Assembly: GCA_030704615.1 (NCBI GenBank)
Contig: CM060731.1
Location: 64,336,756-64,400,755 of the forward strand
Length of the DNA stretch: 64,000 nucleotides
Source: Takakia lepidozioides
Taxonomy: Eukaryota > Streptophyta > Takakiopsida > Takakiales > Takakiaceae
Direction: 5' to 3'
Positions 1 to 11,406 of the stretch are shown here, piece by piece. Numbering within the stretch: the stretch's first letter is position 1; each line of letters opens with the position of its first letter. A model generated the notes under the pieces. It made no database searches and was not told where the DNA came from. It saw only the letters and a program-made list of their open reading frames with translations. The position numbers and the translations under genes are program-made.

Positions 1-1
1 T

Positions 2-470
2 ACCCCACAGGAAATCGTGGCAGAGAGAAACGCGCTTACTCTCATTGTGAAAAATCTCAACCAACTGCATCCACAGGCAGCTATCGAGGTACACTCTAAC
101 TTTGGAAAAGACAAACATCACACAAATCTATTTTTGTTCGGTTGTTCCTGAAGAGAAGATCAAGCACACTGGCATGATCTTGATTACGTGCAAAAACCCC
201 AGTGTCTACACACAGTGGGTCAACAAACCGCATGTGTTGGTCATCGACCGCTACATCAACTTCGAGCCACATAACAACAGTATGAACGGAGCTGTACCAC
301 CGACAAAGGAAATTCTCGACAGGCTTCGGGTGGCGAACATCAACCAGGCGCTAGCCGACACGGTGAACTCAATTGCAATCAAACCAGACTCGGGATCTTC
401 TCGTGGTCACGAAGCTATGATGTCTGAAATAGACAAAAAACTAGCTGCTCATGCCATGCCATATCGATAA
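2..470 (+). pseudogene. LINE ORF1-like fragment, frameshifted
   Basis: The first ~100 bases read open in frame 2 and the protein continues in frame 3 from about 102 to the stop at 468-470, so one frameshift lies between. The second part has about 120 residues, including the stretches CKNPSVYTQW and RYINFEPHNNS. It lies upstream of the endonuclease on the same strand, where ORF1 of a LINE is expected. No zinc knuckle or RRM signature can be claimed by eye, so the ORF1 assignment rests on position. It could instead be the tail of an unrelated gene cut by the window edge. Confidence 0.4.
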
Positions 471-1160
471 GAAAGGCTAGATGGGAAGGATCTCTTCCTA
501 GAGGAGCCTCACAGGTGGGCCAATCAAATCACATGCAGGGGCAACGTCTGCCCTTGCATATTCCCTTCTCATCCCCCCAATCGCCATCTCATCCATCCAC
601 CGTACCCTCTTTCCGTCCAGCCACCCACATCCATCCACCCAAATGATATTTCTTGTACCACTGACACATGTATATACCGCCCCTAATACGATGCCCATTA
701 TACATTCCATATACTCTGCCTCCATACCGCAATAATTACCCCCTAGTCACATCTACATACGTCCCCATGCCACTAGTTGTTACTTGCACCCACTATTCTG
801 GGAACCCCTTATTAACGGATGGATGAACAAACTTCATCCAAAACCCCTACCCACAATCCGCATCATCCTCTCCTCTAGGCACCCATATACATCCCCTTTC
901 CCAAGGTATACTCAATATACCCCTCCTATTCTCTCCACCCATGCAAGTTACTCTACCCCGTTCTCTACCCATCAATTCTCTGAACACATAACCCCCACTC
1001 CCTCCACCTACCCTCACACTCTTACACAGTTTCGCCATACCCATCAGCCCCCTCTCATTACCCATAGCCCACACGGCCGATACCCACTACACCTAAGGAA
1101 GGTCCAAACACTACCACCATCATCCCCCCTCCCCCGATAACTCCTACACAGACACCTGCT
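471..1160 (+). other. Pyrimidine-rich spacer inside the LINE
   Basis: About 700 bases rich in CCAC and CATCC words lie between the ORF1-like fragment and the 2A-like motif. Both strands hold open frames here, but their proteins are low in complexity (Pro, Thr, Ser and His runs) and lack recognisable motifs. The spacer may be untranslated or a disordered N-terminal part of the long ORF. Confidence 0.5.
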
Positions 1161-1639
1161 CTAACCTCATCCTATTACGATGCGGAGACATACAGCCAAA
1201 CCCGGGCCCTACCACCATTAACGATATTATCAGAGAACTCCCCATAGACGCACAAGACAGATACGTTATATACTTCCAACCAGACACCGTGTTGCTCAGG
1301 CACAGCTATCGACACATTGTCGACCATTTCACCCCATTTTTCCCATGCGACCAACCCACTAACCACACACAATACATCACAACATTTGGACTACCGTCCA
1401 GCTGCTACCCGACACTCTCTAAAACCCTCTTAAGACTCAAATCCTTCCCCGCGCCACATCTCCTATTCTCCATTATCATCCTCATTTCCTTTCTCCTAGA
1501 GACCTGTAATGGCTACCTATTCTCCCACTCAGCCCCCCCAGATCCGCTCCCTCCTTCACCAATTATAAAGATTACCTCCGCGTTCCCACAACTACCTGGC
1601 CGCTCCACACTTCCTATCCACAATCCACACCTCCCTTAA
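1161..1639 (+). pseudogene. N-terminal part of LINE long ORF with 2A-like motif
   Basis: This frame contains LILLRCGDIQPNPGP, with the core DIQPNPGP at 1187-1210. That matches the pattern D-[V/I]-x-x-N-P-G-P of 2A-like (ribosome-skipping) sequences, which are known from several LINE clades. The frame stays open for about 140 more codons to the stop at 1637-1639; the endonuclease frame begins just after. In a 2A reading the upstream residues would be released as a separate protein and the polymerase polyprotein would start with Pro at 1208. Activity is inferred from the motif only. The usual Glu before the x-N-P-G-P is Gln here, as in many LINE 2A-like motifs. Confidence 0.6.
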
Positions 1640-1643
1640 CCTT

Positions 1644-2727
1644 TTGAACTCCAAACCCGGAGTAGTGCATAAAATCCTCGGGGACCACCTCGCCTCAGTG
1701 GCCACGCCCGACCTAGACCAACGTCGCATCACCAATCAATCCCCCTTCCTCTCCAGTGATATCCTCTCTGCCACACTTCAAGCAGTCTACACCCTGATAC
1801 CCGGTTACGATCCCCCAGCCACCGCCATTACTGAGGAACCCTCACTTGCCCCCTCTCCCAACCGCGCCCTCCCTATTCTCGGCGACTGCCCCAACACACT
1901 AAAGATCACCTCTTGGAACGTGGGCTCACTAGCCACTAACATACAAAGCCTACTCCATCTCTTCACCCACTCTTCGCAACCACATATCTTCCTACCACAA
2001 GAAACCAAACTACGTACTCACAATACTAGCAGCTCCTACATAAATAAATTGCTATCCGATTACTTCCTCTTATATGGCACCCCCCTAACGGCCCAGCAGT
2101 GTCTCTCACGCCACTCTGCACCATACAAACCCACTAGGGGTGGAGTAGCACTTGGAATTCTTAAGACACATCACTCCCCTAGTACCACCACCAAAATTGC
2201 CATACCTATCCCCCTTCGTTCGCACCTTCAAATTATCCACCTACACCCACCAGCATTATGCCCTATCACCCTCATCCATCTATATATGCCCTCACATACC
2301 AACGACCTCCCCCTCATACCTAATATATTAAACATTATTTCCCACACAGTCACCCACCCAAATAACCAACACTGCCATGTCATACTAGCTGGCGACTTCA
2401 ACAGAGACATTGCACTACAAGGACACGCATACAACGGAACTCACAAACCTCCATCCCCAGCCGACCACGAATGGGCTCGATTCACCAACCTATTACAGCT
2501 CAAATACATTCCCGCGAACTGCCACTACTCTAGGCAAGGGGGTCTTAACTACTCCTCCTTAAGCCTTCTTGATGGTTTCTACCTCAAATCGTTAATACAA
2601 TTCTGTCATATCTCCTAAGCCACGTCCACATCAATAGCTTATGTAACTCGGACCACTACCCGATAACCGTGTACCTCCCCCCCTCCCTCCCTCATTCCCT
2701 TTCGACCCCTCCCAGATGTACATACCC
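1644..2727 (+). pseudogene. LINE AP-like endonuclease domain
   Basis: The frame 1644-2618 carries the signatures of the exonuclease-endonuclease-phosphatase fold: ITSWNVGSL (~1905), HIFLPQETKL with the catalytic Glu, GGVALGIL, VILAGDFNRDI (~2380) and SLLDGFY. A frameshift near 2600 moves the last block, SDHYPITVYLP, into another frame ending near 2727. This enzyme nicks the target site to prime reverse transcription. Because of the frameshift the copy cannot make an intact endonuclease-RT polyprotein. Confidence 0.85.
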
Positions 2728-3592
2728 CCTCACCCCAGCCTAGAATCCTCTCCCCCATGCCTCAATGTAACATCAAAGCTTTCCAAAAACATTATCACCC
2801 TGCCTCTTCAAATCTTATACACAAGATCTCTCACATACTTACCGATACTAACCTACATTCTTCCCTTGATGCCACCTGGATCGAAGCTGAGTCCATACTC
2901 GCATCTACAAATACAAGAAATGACTAAGAGTGTTTTACCCACATGTTCCGCCCCTCCCGACCTCCCCCAAACCACTCGATCGAAACAAAACGGGGGTTAC
3001 CTCACCCGGACCCAGAAACGTGAATGGATCTCCCACCTCAACATCTACCATACCATACGCCGGGCTCTTACTATGATACCTCCTTCCTATAATAACTGGA
3101 GAACCGACCCCCGCATCACCTGTTTGAACACTCTCCCCACATGCCAATCTATTATGCCCCCACCTGAGGACCCACCTTTTCTTCCCCAATGGACCGCCTC
3201 CCTCTCCAATCTTGGATGGAAAGCCAAAAAAGCTGCTTATATTATCACAAAACAAAAAGCCTCCGCCAACCATAAAAAAATTGTCGCCTCTTTTGGCCAA
3301 CTGCTCCATGAACACCCTAAACGGGCCCACAAAGCCGTCAATCAACCCACCCATCGACTGCCTTAGACACAGGCTAAGCCACCTATTAACGAAACCCGCC
3401 GACATCAACACAGAAATCTGGCTCCAGGCCTCGTCTTCCTATACACCTAACGTTACCAACTGTCTTCACCCCACCCACCGCGCACCCAATTGCATCTGTA
3501 AAGTCAAACACTACCCATGGCACGATCTCGACGGTTTCTCACTGGGAAAGCGAGGCTCCCCCACTGACCGTATCCTTGATCTCTTCACGACT
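2728..3592 (+). pseudogene. LINE linker between endonuclease and RT
   Basis: Overlapping frames (2716-3366 and 3212 onward) continue the polyprotein, with at least one frameshift near 3210-3360. The sequence is rich in Pro and basic residues and leads into a stretch of about 60 residues before the first RT block. The shared codon style and position show it belongs to the element; no domain is recognised. Confidence 0.5.
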
Positions 3593-4957
3593 GACTTATA
3601 TGAATCATGCCTAAAAACTCTCTCCAAAGCTAGGGCCCCGGGCCCAGATCTCATTCCCAATGCCATACTTCAAGCACTTGACCCCCAATTTCATGTTCTT
3701 CTATTTAAATTCCTTCACCTATGCTACCGACTACATCGTATACCACAATCCTGGAAGCATAGCCGGACCATCCTACTATTTTAAAAAGGCGACCCCACGG
3801 ACCTTAGTAACTACACGCCCATAGCCCTTGCAAACACCATATACAAACTATTCACCAGCACACTAACTGTGATGTTATCCTCCTATGGCGAACAACACCG
3901 TATTTTAAGCAACCCGCAGGAAGGCTTTCGAGCAACACGTAGCACTACCCGGCAAATACAATACGTTATCTCTGCCCTCGAAGACGCTAAACTTACTAAA
4001 CAAGATATCTATCTTCTCTATATTGACTTCCAAAATGCCTTCGGTTCACTGGACCATCCCCGCCTGTTGGCCATTATGACAGATCTTAGATACCCTATAG
4101 ATGCTATCCAACTCATTAGTAATATCTACACCAACAGCACCACCGAATACTCCGGCTCCTACTATGCATCCACCCCACCTATCCCCATATTACGTGGTAC
4201 CATCCAAGGGGATACACTTAGTCCTTACCTATTTATCATTTTCATTGAACCCTTGCTAAGATGGCTCGCCCGAGGCAACCTAGGATACCAATACAAAACA
4301 TCCTTCAATGAAATCTCTTTAGCAGCTTATGCGGACGACCTTGCCATCATTGCACACAAACCGCAACATCTCAATCGCCAAGTTGACAAATTATCCCGCT
4401 TCAATCAATGGTCTGGTATGGAGTTAAGCCTTCATAAGTGCGCGGTCACTGCAGCCACACACCGTAGCAAACTCACAAAATCCACGATAGCCTCCCATTG
4501 TAAGCTCCATATACACTACCAACAAAAACCCTTCCCGTTCTTAGGCCCGGACGAACCCTACACTTATCTGGGGATACAATTGGTCCCGTCACTCACTTGG
4601 CATATACAGAGGGACGCAACCCTTTCCAAACTAAAAAACAAGAGTCTTGCATTACTCAAAGTCTCCATCCGCCCTAAACTAGCCATAATCCAGTCAGTTC
4701 TCAAACCACAAGTCCAATACACCTTCCACGCAGCCCCCTTCTCTTTACCAGACATCAAGCAGCTTGACCAACAAATTATCCAACTCACCAAACGAATATG
4801 TGGCCTACCCACTAGCACCCCGAATGCCCTCACTCAGCTCCCCCAAGATAGCTACGGTATAGGCTCCAACCCTTTAATTATTTCCTATGCCCGCACTCTG
4901 GGGTCACAACTTTCTAGAAGCCCTCAACGATCCTGGCCGCCTCAGACTGATTTTTAG
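3593..4957 (+). pseudogene. LINE reverse transcriptase domain
   Basis: All main RT blocks are visible in order: ARAPGPDLIPNAIL, then SNYTPIALANTIYKLF, QEGFRATRSTTRQIQ, LLYIDFQNAFGSLDH (motif A), GTIQGDTLSPYLF (motif B), AYADDLAII (motif C with both catalytic Asp), QWSGMELSLHKC (motif D) and YTYLGIQL (motif E). The only break is a TAA at 3782-3784 between the first two blocks, in the same frame as the rest. The spacing of blocks and the motif A-B insert fit non-LTR elements. A thumb-like region follows and shifts frame near 4890. Confidence 0.92.
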
Positions 4958-6360
4958 TGGGCTCCTTAAACACCTGGCCTCTAGATATAATGGACTATAC
5001 TCTCTCCCCACCCTCCACCCCCAACCCTATCTCCACTCCCCCACTGTCCGCTCGCTGTTCATCCTACGCCAAATGAGAATCAGCATACAAACCGACCTCC
5101 TTGGCTACCCCAACTCTATATCGCCACTTGAACGTGCCTGGCTCAATAGTCCATTCTCCTCACAATTTGGCAACTCGCGTCCCTGTCAAAGGAAATCTAT
5201 CCTTGTCTACTTCAAAACTCGTCACTCATCTTGCCCAACTCACTACAGCTACTGGGAATAGGCTCTTCACCCCGTGCCAATTTACCCTAAAACACTCCCG
5301 GGCTACTATCAAAACCCGTCGATATTTGTTACACCTCCGCACCTTTTTTTGTCACCCGACCGCTGCTTGTACCATTGATTGTGACCTCCCGTGTTCACTC
5401 TTCCCACACCACAAACAAGACCTCATTCCACAATTTCGTAAAGCCCCTGCCACCTCAATTCTCCAGCAGCTTAAAGCCACCCGGAACACTCGTACTCGCC
5501 CCCCACCCGACTCCCCTTCTTACCCTCCACCCATCCTATCACCTCCCTCCCCCAATACCGCAACAACCCAACCCCCGTACCCCCTCCTTAGCCCCTTTTT
5601 ATCTGCGACCCCTCCGACTGTCCCTCACCTAACCAACCCTGATCACCCCGATGCCTTCGTTATTGAAGCTATCCTCGGTATCAAAACCCTAACCTCGCTA
5701 GACTCATTCGGCGCCACCTATGTAGATACCTACTATCTCTGTAAATGGGCAGGATTCCCTACAGAAGATAATACCTGACAAATCGAAGACGACCTTTTTG
5801 GGAACCACGAAGACTGTGACCCAGCCCATAACCGTGATCTTCTCACCAGTTTCCACAAAACAACTAACACCAACTTTCTGGCACACACCCACCAATATCA
5901 TGTCTCCCAAACCCAGTTGATAGATGCACGCTACATTCGTAATCCCCTCATCGCAACTAATATTCATATACAAAATTCTGAATGCAACCCCGACAAAAAT
6001 ATTGAGCAAACCTCCCCCATCATATGTCCTAGTCGCATAGCGTCCAACATCTACACATTTAATGGCCGCTTCGCCGGCTCTATCCCTCATATTAGGCTCG
6101 CCTGGCTCTGGAACATATATACCGCCTCCACCACCACCACTAGCCAGTTACAATCCCCAAAGCAAGACTTCGCCACTGAAGTATGTTGGCTTCTCGACAG
6201 ATACCTAAGTGACACCCCCACCAAAAAACCGTGCTCCCCCGACAAACTAGCTCAAATCTATACCCACACACACTATCCCTCCGGACATCCTCAAATTTCT
6301 CATCACCGCATTCCAACTTACCCACTCATATTACTCAAGTCCACTCACGTGCCCCCTTGA
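4958..6360 (+). pseudogene. LINE connector with chromodomain
   Basis: One frame is open from 5101 to 6360 except for a single TGA at 5776-5778. It begins with the end of the RT thumb/connection, passes through a Pro-rich linker and then shows a chromodomain at about 5650-5859: DAFVIEAILG, then YYLCKWAGFPTEDNT, the TGA where the consensus has the conserved Trp, IEDDLFGN, and finally LLTSFHK as the C-terminal helix. The aromatic Tyr/Trp pair of the YLxKWxG block is present. Chromodomains bind methylated histone tails and are well known in the integrases of chromoviruses; here the domain sits between RT and RNase H of a LINE. A TGG to TGA change explains the stop. Confidence 0.8.
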
Positions 6361-6601
6361 CCTCTCCTCCTATGACAGCCTGCCCCCCCAAGACTGTGTA
6401 TTCGGAGCCCTCGGTTCAGCCACTCAACACACTTGGTCCAGTGGCGGCCTGACACATCCGCCACCGGGGCCCCTTGCACACGAAGCTCTTCAATGGGCAC
6501 GCTTTGCCGCTCATTCCTCCCCTACCACATCCACTATCCTCATTCTCACACAACAACGCCTACCTGACCACCAACACCCCCTTCTACAACTTCCCCTAGA
6601 G

Positions 6602-7630
6602 GTGACACCATTAGCTGTCATCGAACCCAACCATCTCCGCTATACGCACAGTTTGCCCTTTCCTAAATACCTCCGCCACAAGGAACCCATTGTAACCCTA
6701 CTCCTGCTTGTCCAAGCTACCTCCCGTACCCCTATACCCCTAGACATTTCCACTCGCCTCACTCATCTCCTATCCGTTACCCATGGCATGTTACTCACTA
6801 CCTACCCGTCTCTAGACTCACATAGCTCTCCTGCCAGACCATCCTCCAGGACAAAACCTAGCAAAGCCTGGGCCAGTACACCCCCTCGCCCCGTTACCCT
6901 TCACAATACTATCTCCCATGAAGCCCCTCCGGTCTACCTGGGGGTTACTTCCCCCAAATACCCCCCACTCCATTCACACTACACTGACGGCTCTTACTCT
7001 GGCTCCCATGCCGGGTACGGTGTATACCATGCCGCCACTAACACAGGGACTGCCCACCGACTCCCGGGCCTTGCAACCATACTTCGGGCCGAACTCATGG
7101 CTATTTATGAAGTTATTTCACAGTTAGCCTCGTTCCCACCACCATACTACATTTTCACGGATAGCCTAAACTCACTCTTTATACTCTGTAACCACCTTGC
7201 CTGTCCTTCCTCCCACCTCCACCACCCTGATAGAAGCCTTATCTCTGCAATTATCAAACTCGCTATCTCCATTAATAAAACCATTCATTTTCTCAAAGTT
7301 CGATCCCACACGGGCATCCTCGGCAACGAGGAGGCAGACCTCCTCGCCCAACTGGGGGCCTCCAAACCCCTAGTTGAACCTTCGGCAGACCCCATCCACA
7401 TCGCACATGCACACCCCTTTTGGCTGCTTCACCCGGTACTCGACCCATTAGAACCCCGACCAATCCGGAACCTTCTTTCTACTCTGACTAAAGAAGCTAG
7501 CAAACAAGCCTCGGCTTCTCTTAGCCATACCAAACTACATATCCAAAAGTGGACCCAATCCACTGTACTCCACCACAAACTATCAAACCACTTTTGGCAC
7601 ACTAAAGCCGTATCTGATGCTCAAGTATGA
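6602..7630 (+). pseudogene. LINE RNase H domain
   Basis: The frame 6602-7630 (342 codons) carries a type I RNase H fold at about residues 125-270. Catalytic motifs are HYTDGSYSG (Asp), LRAELMAIYEV (Glu), IFTDSLNSLF (Asp) and HTGILGNEEADLLAQ (His, Asn, Asp). The frame differs from that of the chromodomain, so a frameshift lies in 6360-6600. The domain would remove RNA from the hybrid made during target-primed reverse transcription. Its four catalytic positions all look intact. Confidence 0.88.
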
Positions 7631-7660
7631 CAGACCCTCAAATTCGGATATGCCCAATAC

Positions 7661-8377
7661 ATGGGTCATCAGCGCAAGCATACCTTCTGGCCCACCAGCT
7701 TCCTTCCCCCGCACTACCCACTTTGTTCCCACATCCACGCGACCCGCGATATCTGGCTCCATCTTCTCAATAAATGTCCCCACCCCGTCATCCACGGACT
7801 CCGTATTGCTCGACATAACCACGCAGTATGGCATATCCATAAACTCCTCCTCAAATGTAATGTCACTCGATGGTTCTCACTCATCAATGCAGGCACCTAT
7901 CAAGGCCGACCCCCGGACCATACAGTACCACCTTGGCTGCTTTCCTGTAATTGCAGTCCTCACTCACCCTGCAAATGCCCTGCCCGACTCTGCCCGGATA
8001 TCCTTCTAGTCCAGGGACTTCCCACTAACGCTCTCCCACCCACTGAACCGTCCCCTGCTTACACCATCCATTTCATAGAATTTACATATTGCCACGACTG
8101 CTTCCCCAGCTCCTCTATCCTCGAAAAACGCCAAAAATATGCACCGCTTATCCTTGCTATTCGCAGGCGAGGATGGACCATAGGCCCCCTTACTGTCATT
8201 TTTGCTAAAGGGGGCATCCATAATGCCAGCATCTCCGCACTCCAAGACAACTTTAAACTTCCTCTCATTTCCATCCATAAATGCTTTAAAGCTATATACC
8301 TCACGGCGCTCCGCTCTTTTACCGCTATCATGGCCAACAAACGTCAGCTTGAATCTATTCCCCCTCTTGCCCCCTAG
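7661..8377 (+). pseudogene. LINE C-terminal cysteine-rich region
   Basis: This frame runs to the TAG at 8375-8377 and gives about 235 residues after the RNase H domain. It includes RDIWLHLLNKCPHPVIHGL, then a tight cluster of cysteines (CNCSPHSPCKCPARLC) and a later YCHDC. LINE C-termini often carry CCHC or other zinc-binding knuckles; this one does not fit the CCHC spacing, so the domain is not named. It is slightly overlapped by the RNase H frame, pointing to another frameshift near 7620-7660. The stop at 8377 is taken as the end of the coding part of the element. Confidence 0.6.
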
Positions 8378-9150
8378 GTATTCCAGTCGCCTTTAGGTAC
8401 CCGTGGGTCCCCTTGGGTACCACGTGGTACCCTTGGCTCGGGTTTCTCTCCATCAGCCGGTCATTTGGTGTCCCCTGGGCACCAGCATTTCACATAGGGC
8501 CCACCCCTGAAAAGGGCAGTAGCTGCAAGGCGAAGCGGCTCTTAGTTACGCCGGCTTCGGCCGGAGTCTTCTCTCTCTCTCTCTCTCTGACCTCTTGGTT
8601 GAAGGCCGCGAGATTGGGGGGGGGGGGGGGGTTGTTGGAAACAATATGCAGATGTTTTTAGAGCAGTCAGACATCCATCCTCGCAAAATTTGCTGCAGAG
8701 TGGGCTTATCTTGGAATATTGTACGAGCGTGAGGGAAACAATATCTCCTGGTCACGTGGACCTCATCTCCACTGGTGAATCCCCCAGGCACTGGGCCTCT
8801 CCTGGAGAACCCGAGGACAGAGACATTAATTGGAGGCATAGGAAGAATAGGGACTCAAAGGTGAACGCATATCTCAATTTCGAAGCTCTCAGGGAGAAAC
8901 GTGGCTAGTTTTAGACTTAGTCTTTATCGGGAACAATTCTTCCTACTCCCATTCTGCTGGTTCTTCCCTTCTTTTCTGGCAGCTGCTGTTGTTGTCTTGT
9001 TATGCCTTTCCTGGTGACTCACCATGGAAATTCTTCTTGTTTCTGTAGCTTAGTTCAAACTTAACACTCGGCCTTCCCTGTGCAGTCTTCAGTTTTTTGG
9101 CTTATGTTCAGATGATGCTGCACAGCTTTTTGTTCTTGGTAAGATCTGAT
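8378..9150. other. Non-coding stretch after the LINE, with microsatellites
   Basis: No gene is seen. It starts with several GGTACC-like words (8390-8440), then has a (CT)n run at about 8570-8588 and a run of G at about 8617-8630. Open frames are short and without motifs. Confidence 0.6.
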
Positions 9151-9357
9151 ACAGGCGGGGCTTGTAGCTCGCTGGTAAAACAATTACTTAGGTGTGAGAG
9201 TAGAGTTTAACCCTCAGTGGTTGGTTTCAGGGTGATACCCATATCGCTTGCGATGTAATGCCTCATGGCCTCTTGTCTTGGTTATTTTCTCCAAGACACC
9301 TTTTAATATGATTTAAAGGGCCTCCTCCCCTTTCGTTAGAAAGAAAAAGAAAAAACC
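9151..9357 (+). mobile_element. Probable tRNA-derived SINE
   Basis: About 200 bp begin with a tRNA-like head: an A-box-like TAGCTCGCTGG at 9165-9175 and a degenerate B box GAGTTTAACCC at 9203-9213, about 28 bp apart as in pol III promoters. The body is unrelated to tRNA and ends in an A-rich tail at about 9340-9356. It does not fold into a clean tRNA cloverleaf, so a functional tRNA gene is unlikely. Confidence 0.5.
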
Positions 9358-10543
9358 CACCACAAGCTAGAGTGTGTATAAAACAAGGACTCTATGGTTC
9401 ACCCCCGAGCTTCTTATATAGTTCTAGCTAGGCTAAAAACAATCTATAAAAGACTTGTTTTTTTACACCTACTCTCTTTATATAAAAAAGTAGTCCCACA
9501 CTGGACTTACTTTTCCTTTAATTAAAAACATCTCCATACATAGAGTTACTTTTAATGTGTCTATCTTTGTTTGTTAGTCAAGTTGTAAATTCGTTGAATA
9601 TGGAGCTGTTATTCCAACACCTACAACGCAAATTAGAGACGAAACAAACGCCGCTGAGCCGACGAAAACCTGCATAATTTAAAACACATGCAGAGTTAGC
9701 CGACGAAACCTACACCCGAACAATCACCGCAATTAACCCCTACTCCCTCGTGTCCCGGAGCTTCTCTCTCCTAACTCCCCGAGAAGCAACAACCTCACTC
9801 ACAACGCAATCAGCAACGCGATCCTCCCTTCTACACACAAGTAACGGTCCAACACCACTCCCAAACACTCCCTCCAAAACCTAGACACAACCACACCTCA
9901 ATCTCTCATACCTCACTCCAAAACTCAACAACTCCACTCCACCACAACGCTTAACCTATCCACAACCTCGCACTGATGCTTTACAAATTTTCAGAAGTGC
10001 TTTACGGAGGGAGGAAGGGGAAGAAGATGATGGCAAGATGATCACTAACTACTTTGTAGGTGGGTCCATCAGTTAGGCGGTTAGGGGTTGATATGTTGAT
10101 GACATTGTAAAGTGGGGAAGTCGAGTCCATGGAATGTATGCGGGCCCAGAGATAAAAGACGATGGATCCAACTTTTGACTTTTCAGTGATAACGGTGCAG
10201 TGCGATCTGCTTTATGCTTTATATGCTGTAAAGTAAGGCTGCCATTTTGGACATTTCACATCCAACAGATAGCTTTGAGTTGGAGACTGGTAGGTGCACA
10301 TTTTACTCTCCACAATTGTGTTTTGATTCTTTGACAGTCCTTCATTAGAATTGCAGAGTTGTAGGGGATGGCGACACTTCAGCTGGTACACGTTTTGCAC
10401 GTTGCAACCCGAGTGTGGGCCATTGAAGAAGGGAGTGGAGTTCTACAAACACCTTTATTGTGCATCCACATATCACATGTAAGGTCACCTTTGTCCTTTT
10501 GGGCCCTCTGTTCTACCCACATGAACGGAGTTTAGGGCATAGG
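9358..10543. other. Intergenic, no gene seen
   Basis: The part 9600-9970 is C- and A-rich with short repeats such as GCCGACGAAA (twice, near 9655 and 9700). The rest is mixed sequence with only short open frames. No RNA gene or conserved protein was recognised. Confidence 0.5.
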
Positions 10544-11273
10544 GTTCCCACTCTGGTCAAATACTCGGAATGAAGACATACAGAATTTACATGATAATAG
10601 AGAGATTTTAGAGCTGTTAGCTTGTCTAAACTTTGGGGATATCATTCTGCAACAGTAGCACAGTATGAAACATCATGTCCTCTTAGAGAACGTTGAGGTC
10701 TCCTAGAAAAAAATGTCACAAGCCCATTAGGGCTAGCAGGCATTTGCAAATAATGTACCCTAGCACCACTATTTGGTTCAACAGAGTTTCCACTCTGGTC
10801 AATACACAGAATGAAGACAACATAATTTACATGATAATAAAGAGATATTAGGGCAGTCAGCTTGTCTAAACGATGGGGATATCATTCTGCAACAACAGCA
10901 CAATATGAAACCTCATATGCTCTTAGAGAATTGTTAGCACAAGCAATTATTTCCCAGAAAGAAATGTGGCGGGCCCATAAGGGCCAGCAGGCATTTGCAA
11001 TAATTTCCCTAGCACCAGGGTTCCCACTCTGGTCAAATACATAGAATTCGGAAGACACCAGAATTGACATGATAATACAGCGATTTTAGAGCTGTAGCTG
11101 GTCTAAACAAGGGGATGTCATTCTGCAACAGTAGCACAACATGAAACCTCATATGCTATTAGAGAACCGTTATGGAACCATTAGGACAAGCAATTTTAAT
11201 TCTCCTAGAAAGAAATGTCACAAGCCCATTAGGGCCAGCAGGCATTTTGCAAATTAATGTACCCTAGCACCAG
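10544..11273. repeat. Three tandem copies of a ~240-bp repeat
   Basis: Copies start near 10544, 10786 and 11020 (spacing 242 and 234) with the shared start CCACTCTGGTCAA. Each contains matching words such as TTTACATGATAATA, TGTCTAAAC, ATCATTCTGCAACA, CTCTTAGAGAA and GCAGGCATTTGCAA. The copies differ by scattered substitutions and small indels, so the array is not recent. It lies just downstream of the guanylate-binding-protein gene. Confidence 0.85.
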
Positions 11274-11406
11274 AGCAAATCCAGTTTAGCACTTCACACC
11301 ACACTATAGTCGGGCTCATCACCCTTACAGCATAAAAAAACCCAATAAGGCTACATATGCAACTGTTGTTAATGCAGGCCAAGTATTTCTTCCCCCTCTA
11401 GAGAGA

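Larger units (their letters stand above)
1..8377 (+). mobile_element. Degenerate non-LTR (LINE-type) retrotransposon
   Basis: One + strand element can be followed from the left edge, where it is cut by the window, to about 8377. Domains in order are an ORF1-like fragment, a 2A-like motif near 1187-1210, an AP-like endonuclease, reverse transcriptase, a chromodomain, RNase H and a cysteine-rich C-terminal region. The whole stretch is strikingly pyrimidine-rich on the + strand, unlike the flanking DNA. The frames are interrupted by a few stops and frameshifts (for example near 2600, a TAA at 3782-3784, a TGA at 5776-5778, and a shift in 6360-6600), so this copy is dead but not very old. No LTR or poly(A) tail was found. 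The clade is not assigned; the RT block order and the RNase H exclude an LTR element. Confidence 0.9.

Noticed and set aside
784-1140. 118-codon open frame in the LINE spacer
   Set aside because: Low-complexity Pro/Thr/Ser/His sequence with no motif; the neighbouring frame carries the 2A-like motif and continues towards the endonuclease.
8546-8839. 97-codon - strand frame across the poly-G and CT runs
   Set aside because: It is created by the microsatellites and codes for Pro and Arg-Glu runs only.
9151-9230. Possible tRNA gene
   Set aside because: A and B box-like words are present but no cloverleaf with paired acceptor arms can be drawn, and an A-rich tail follows; a SINE fits better.
10544-11273. 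CRISPR-like array
   Set aside because: The units are ~240 bp direct tandem copies without short repeats and unique spacers, in a plant nuclear context.
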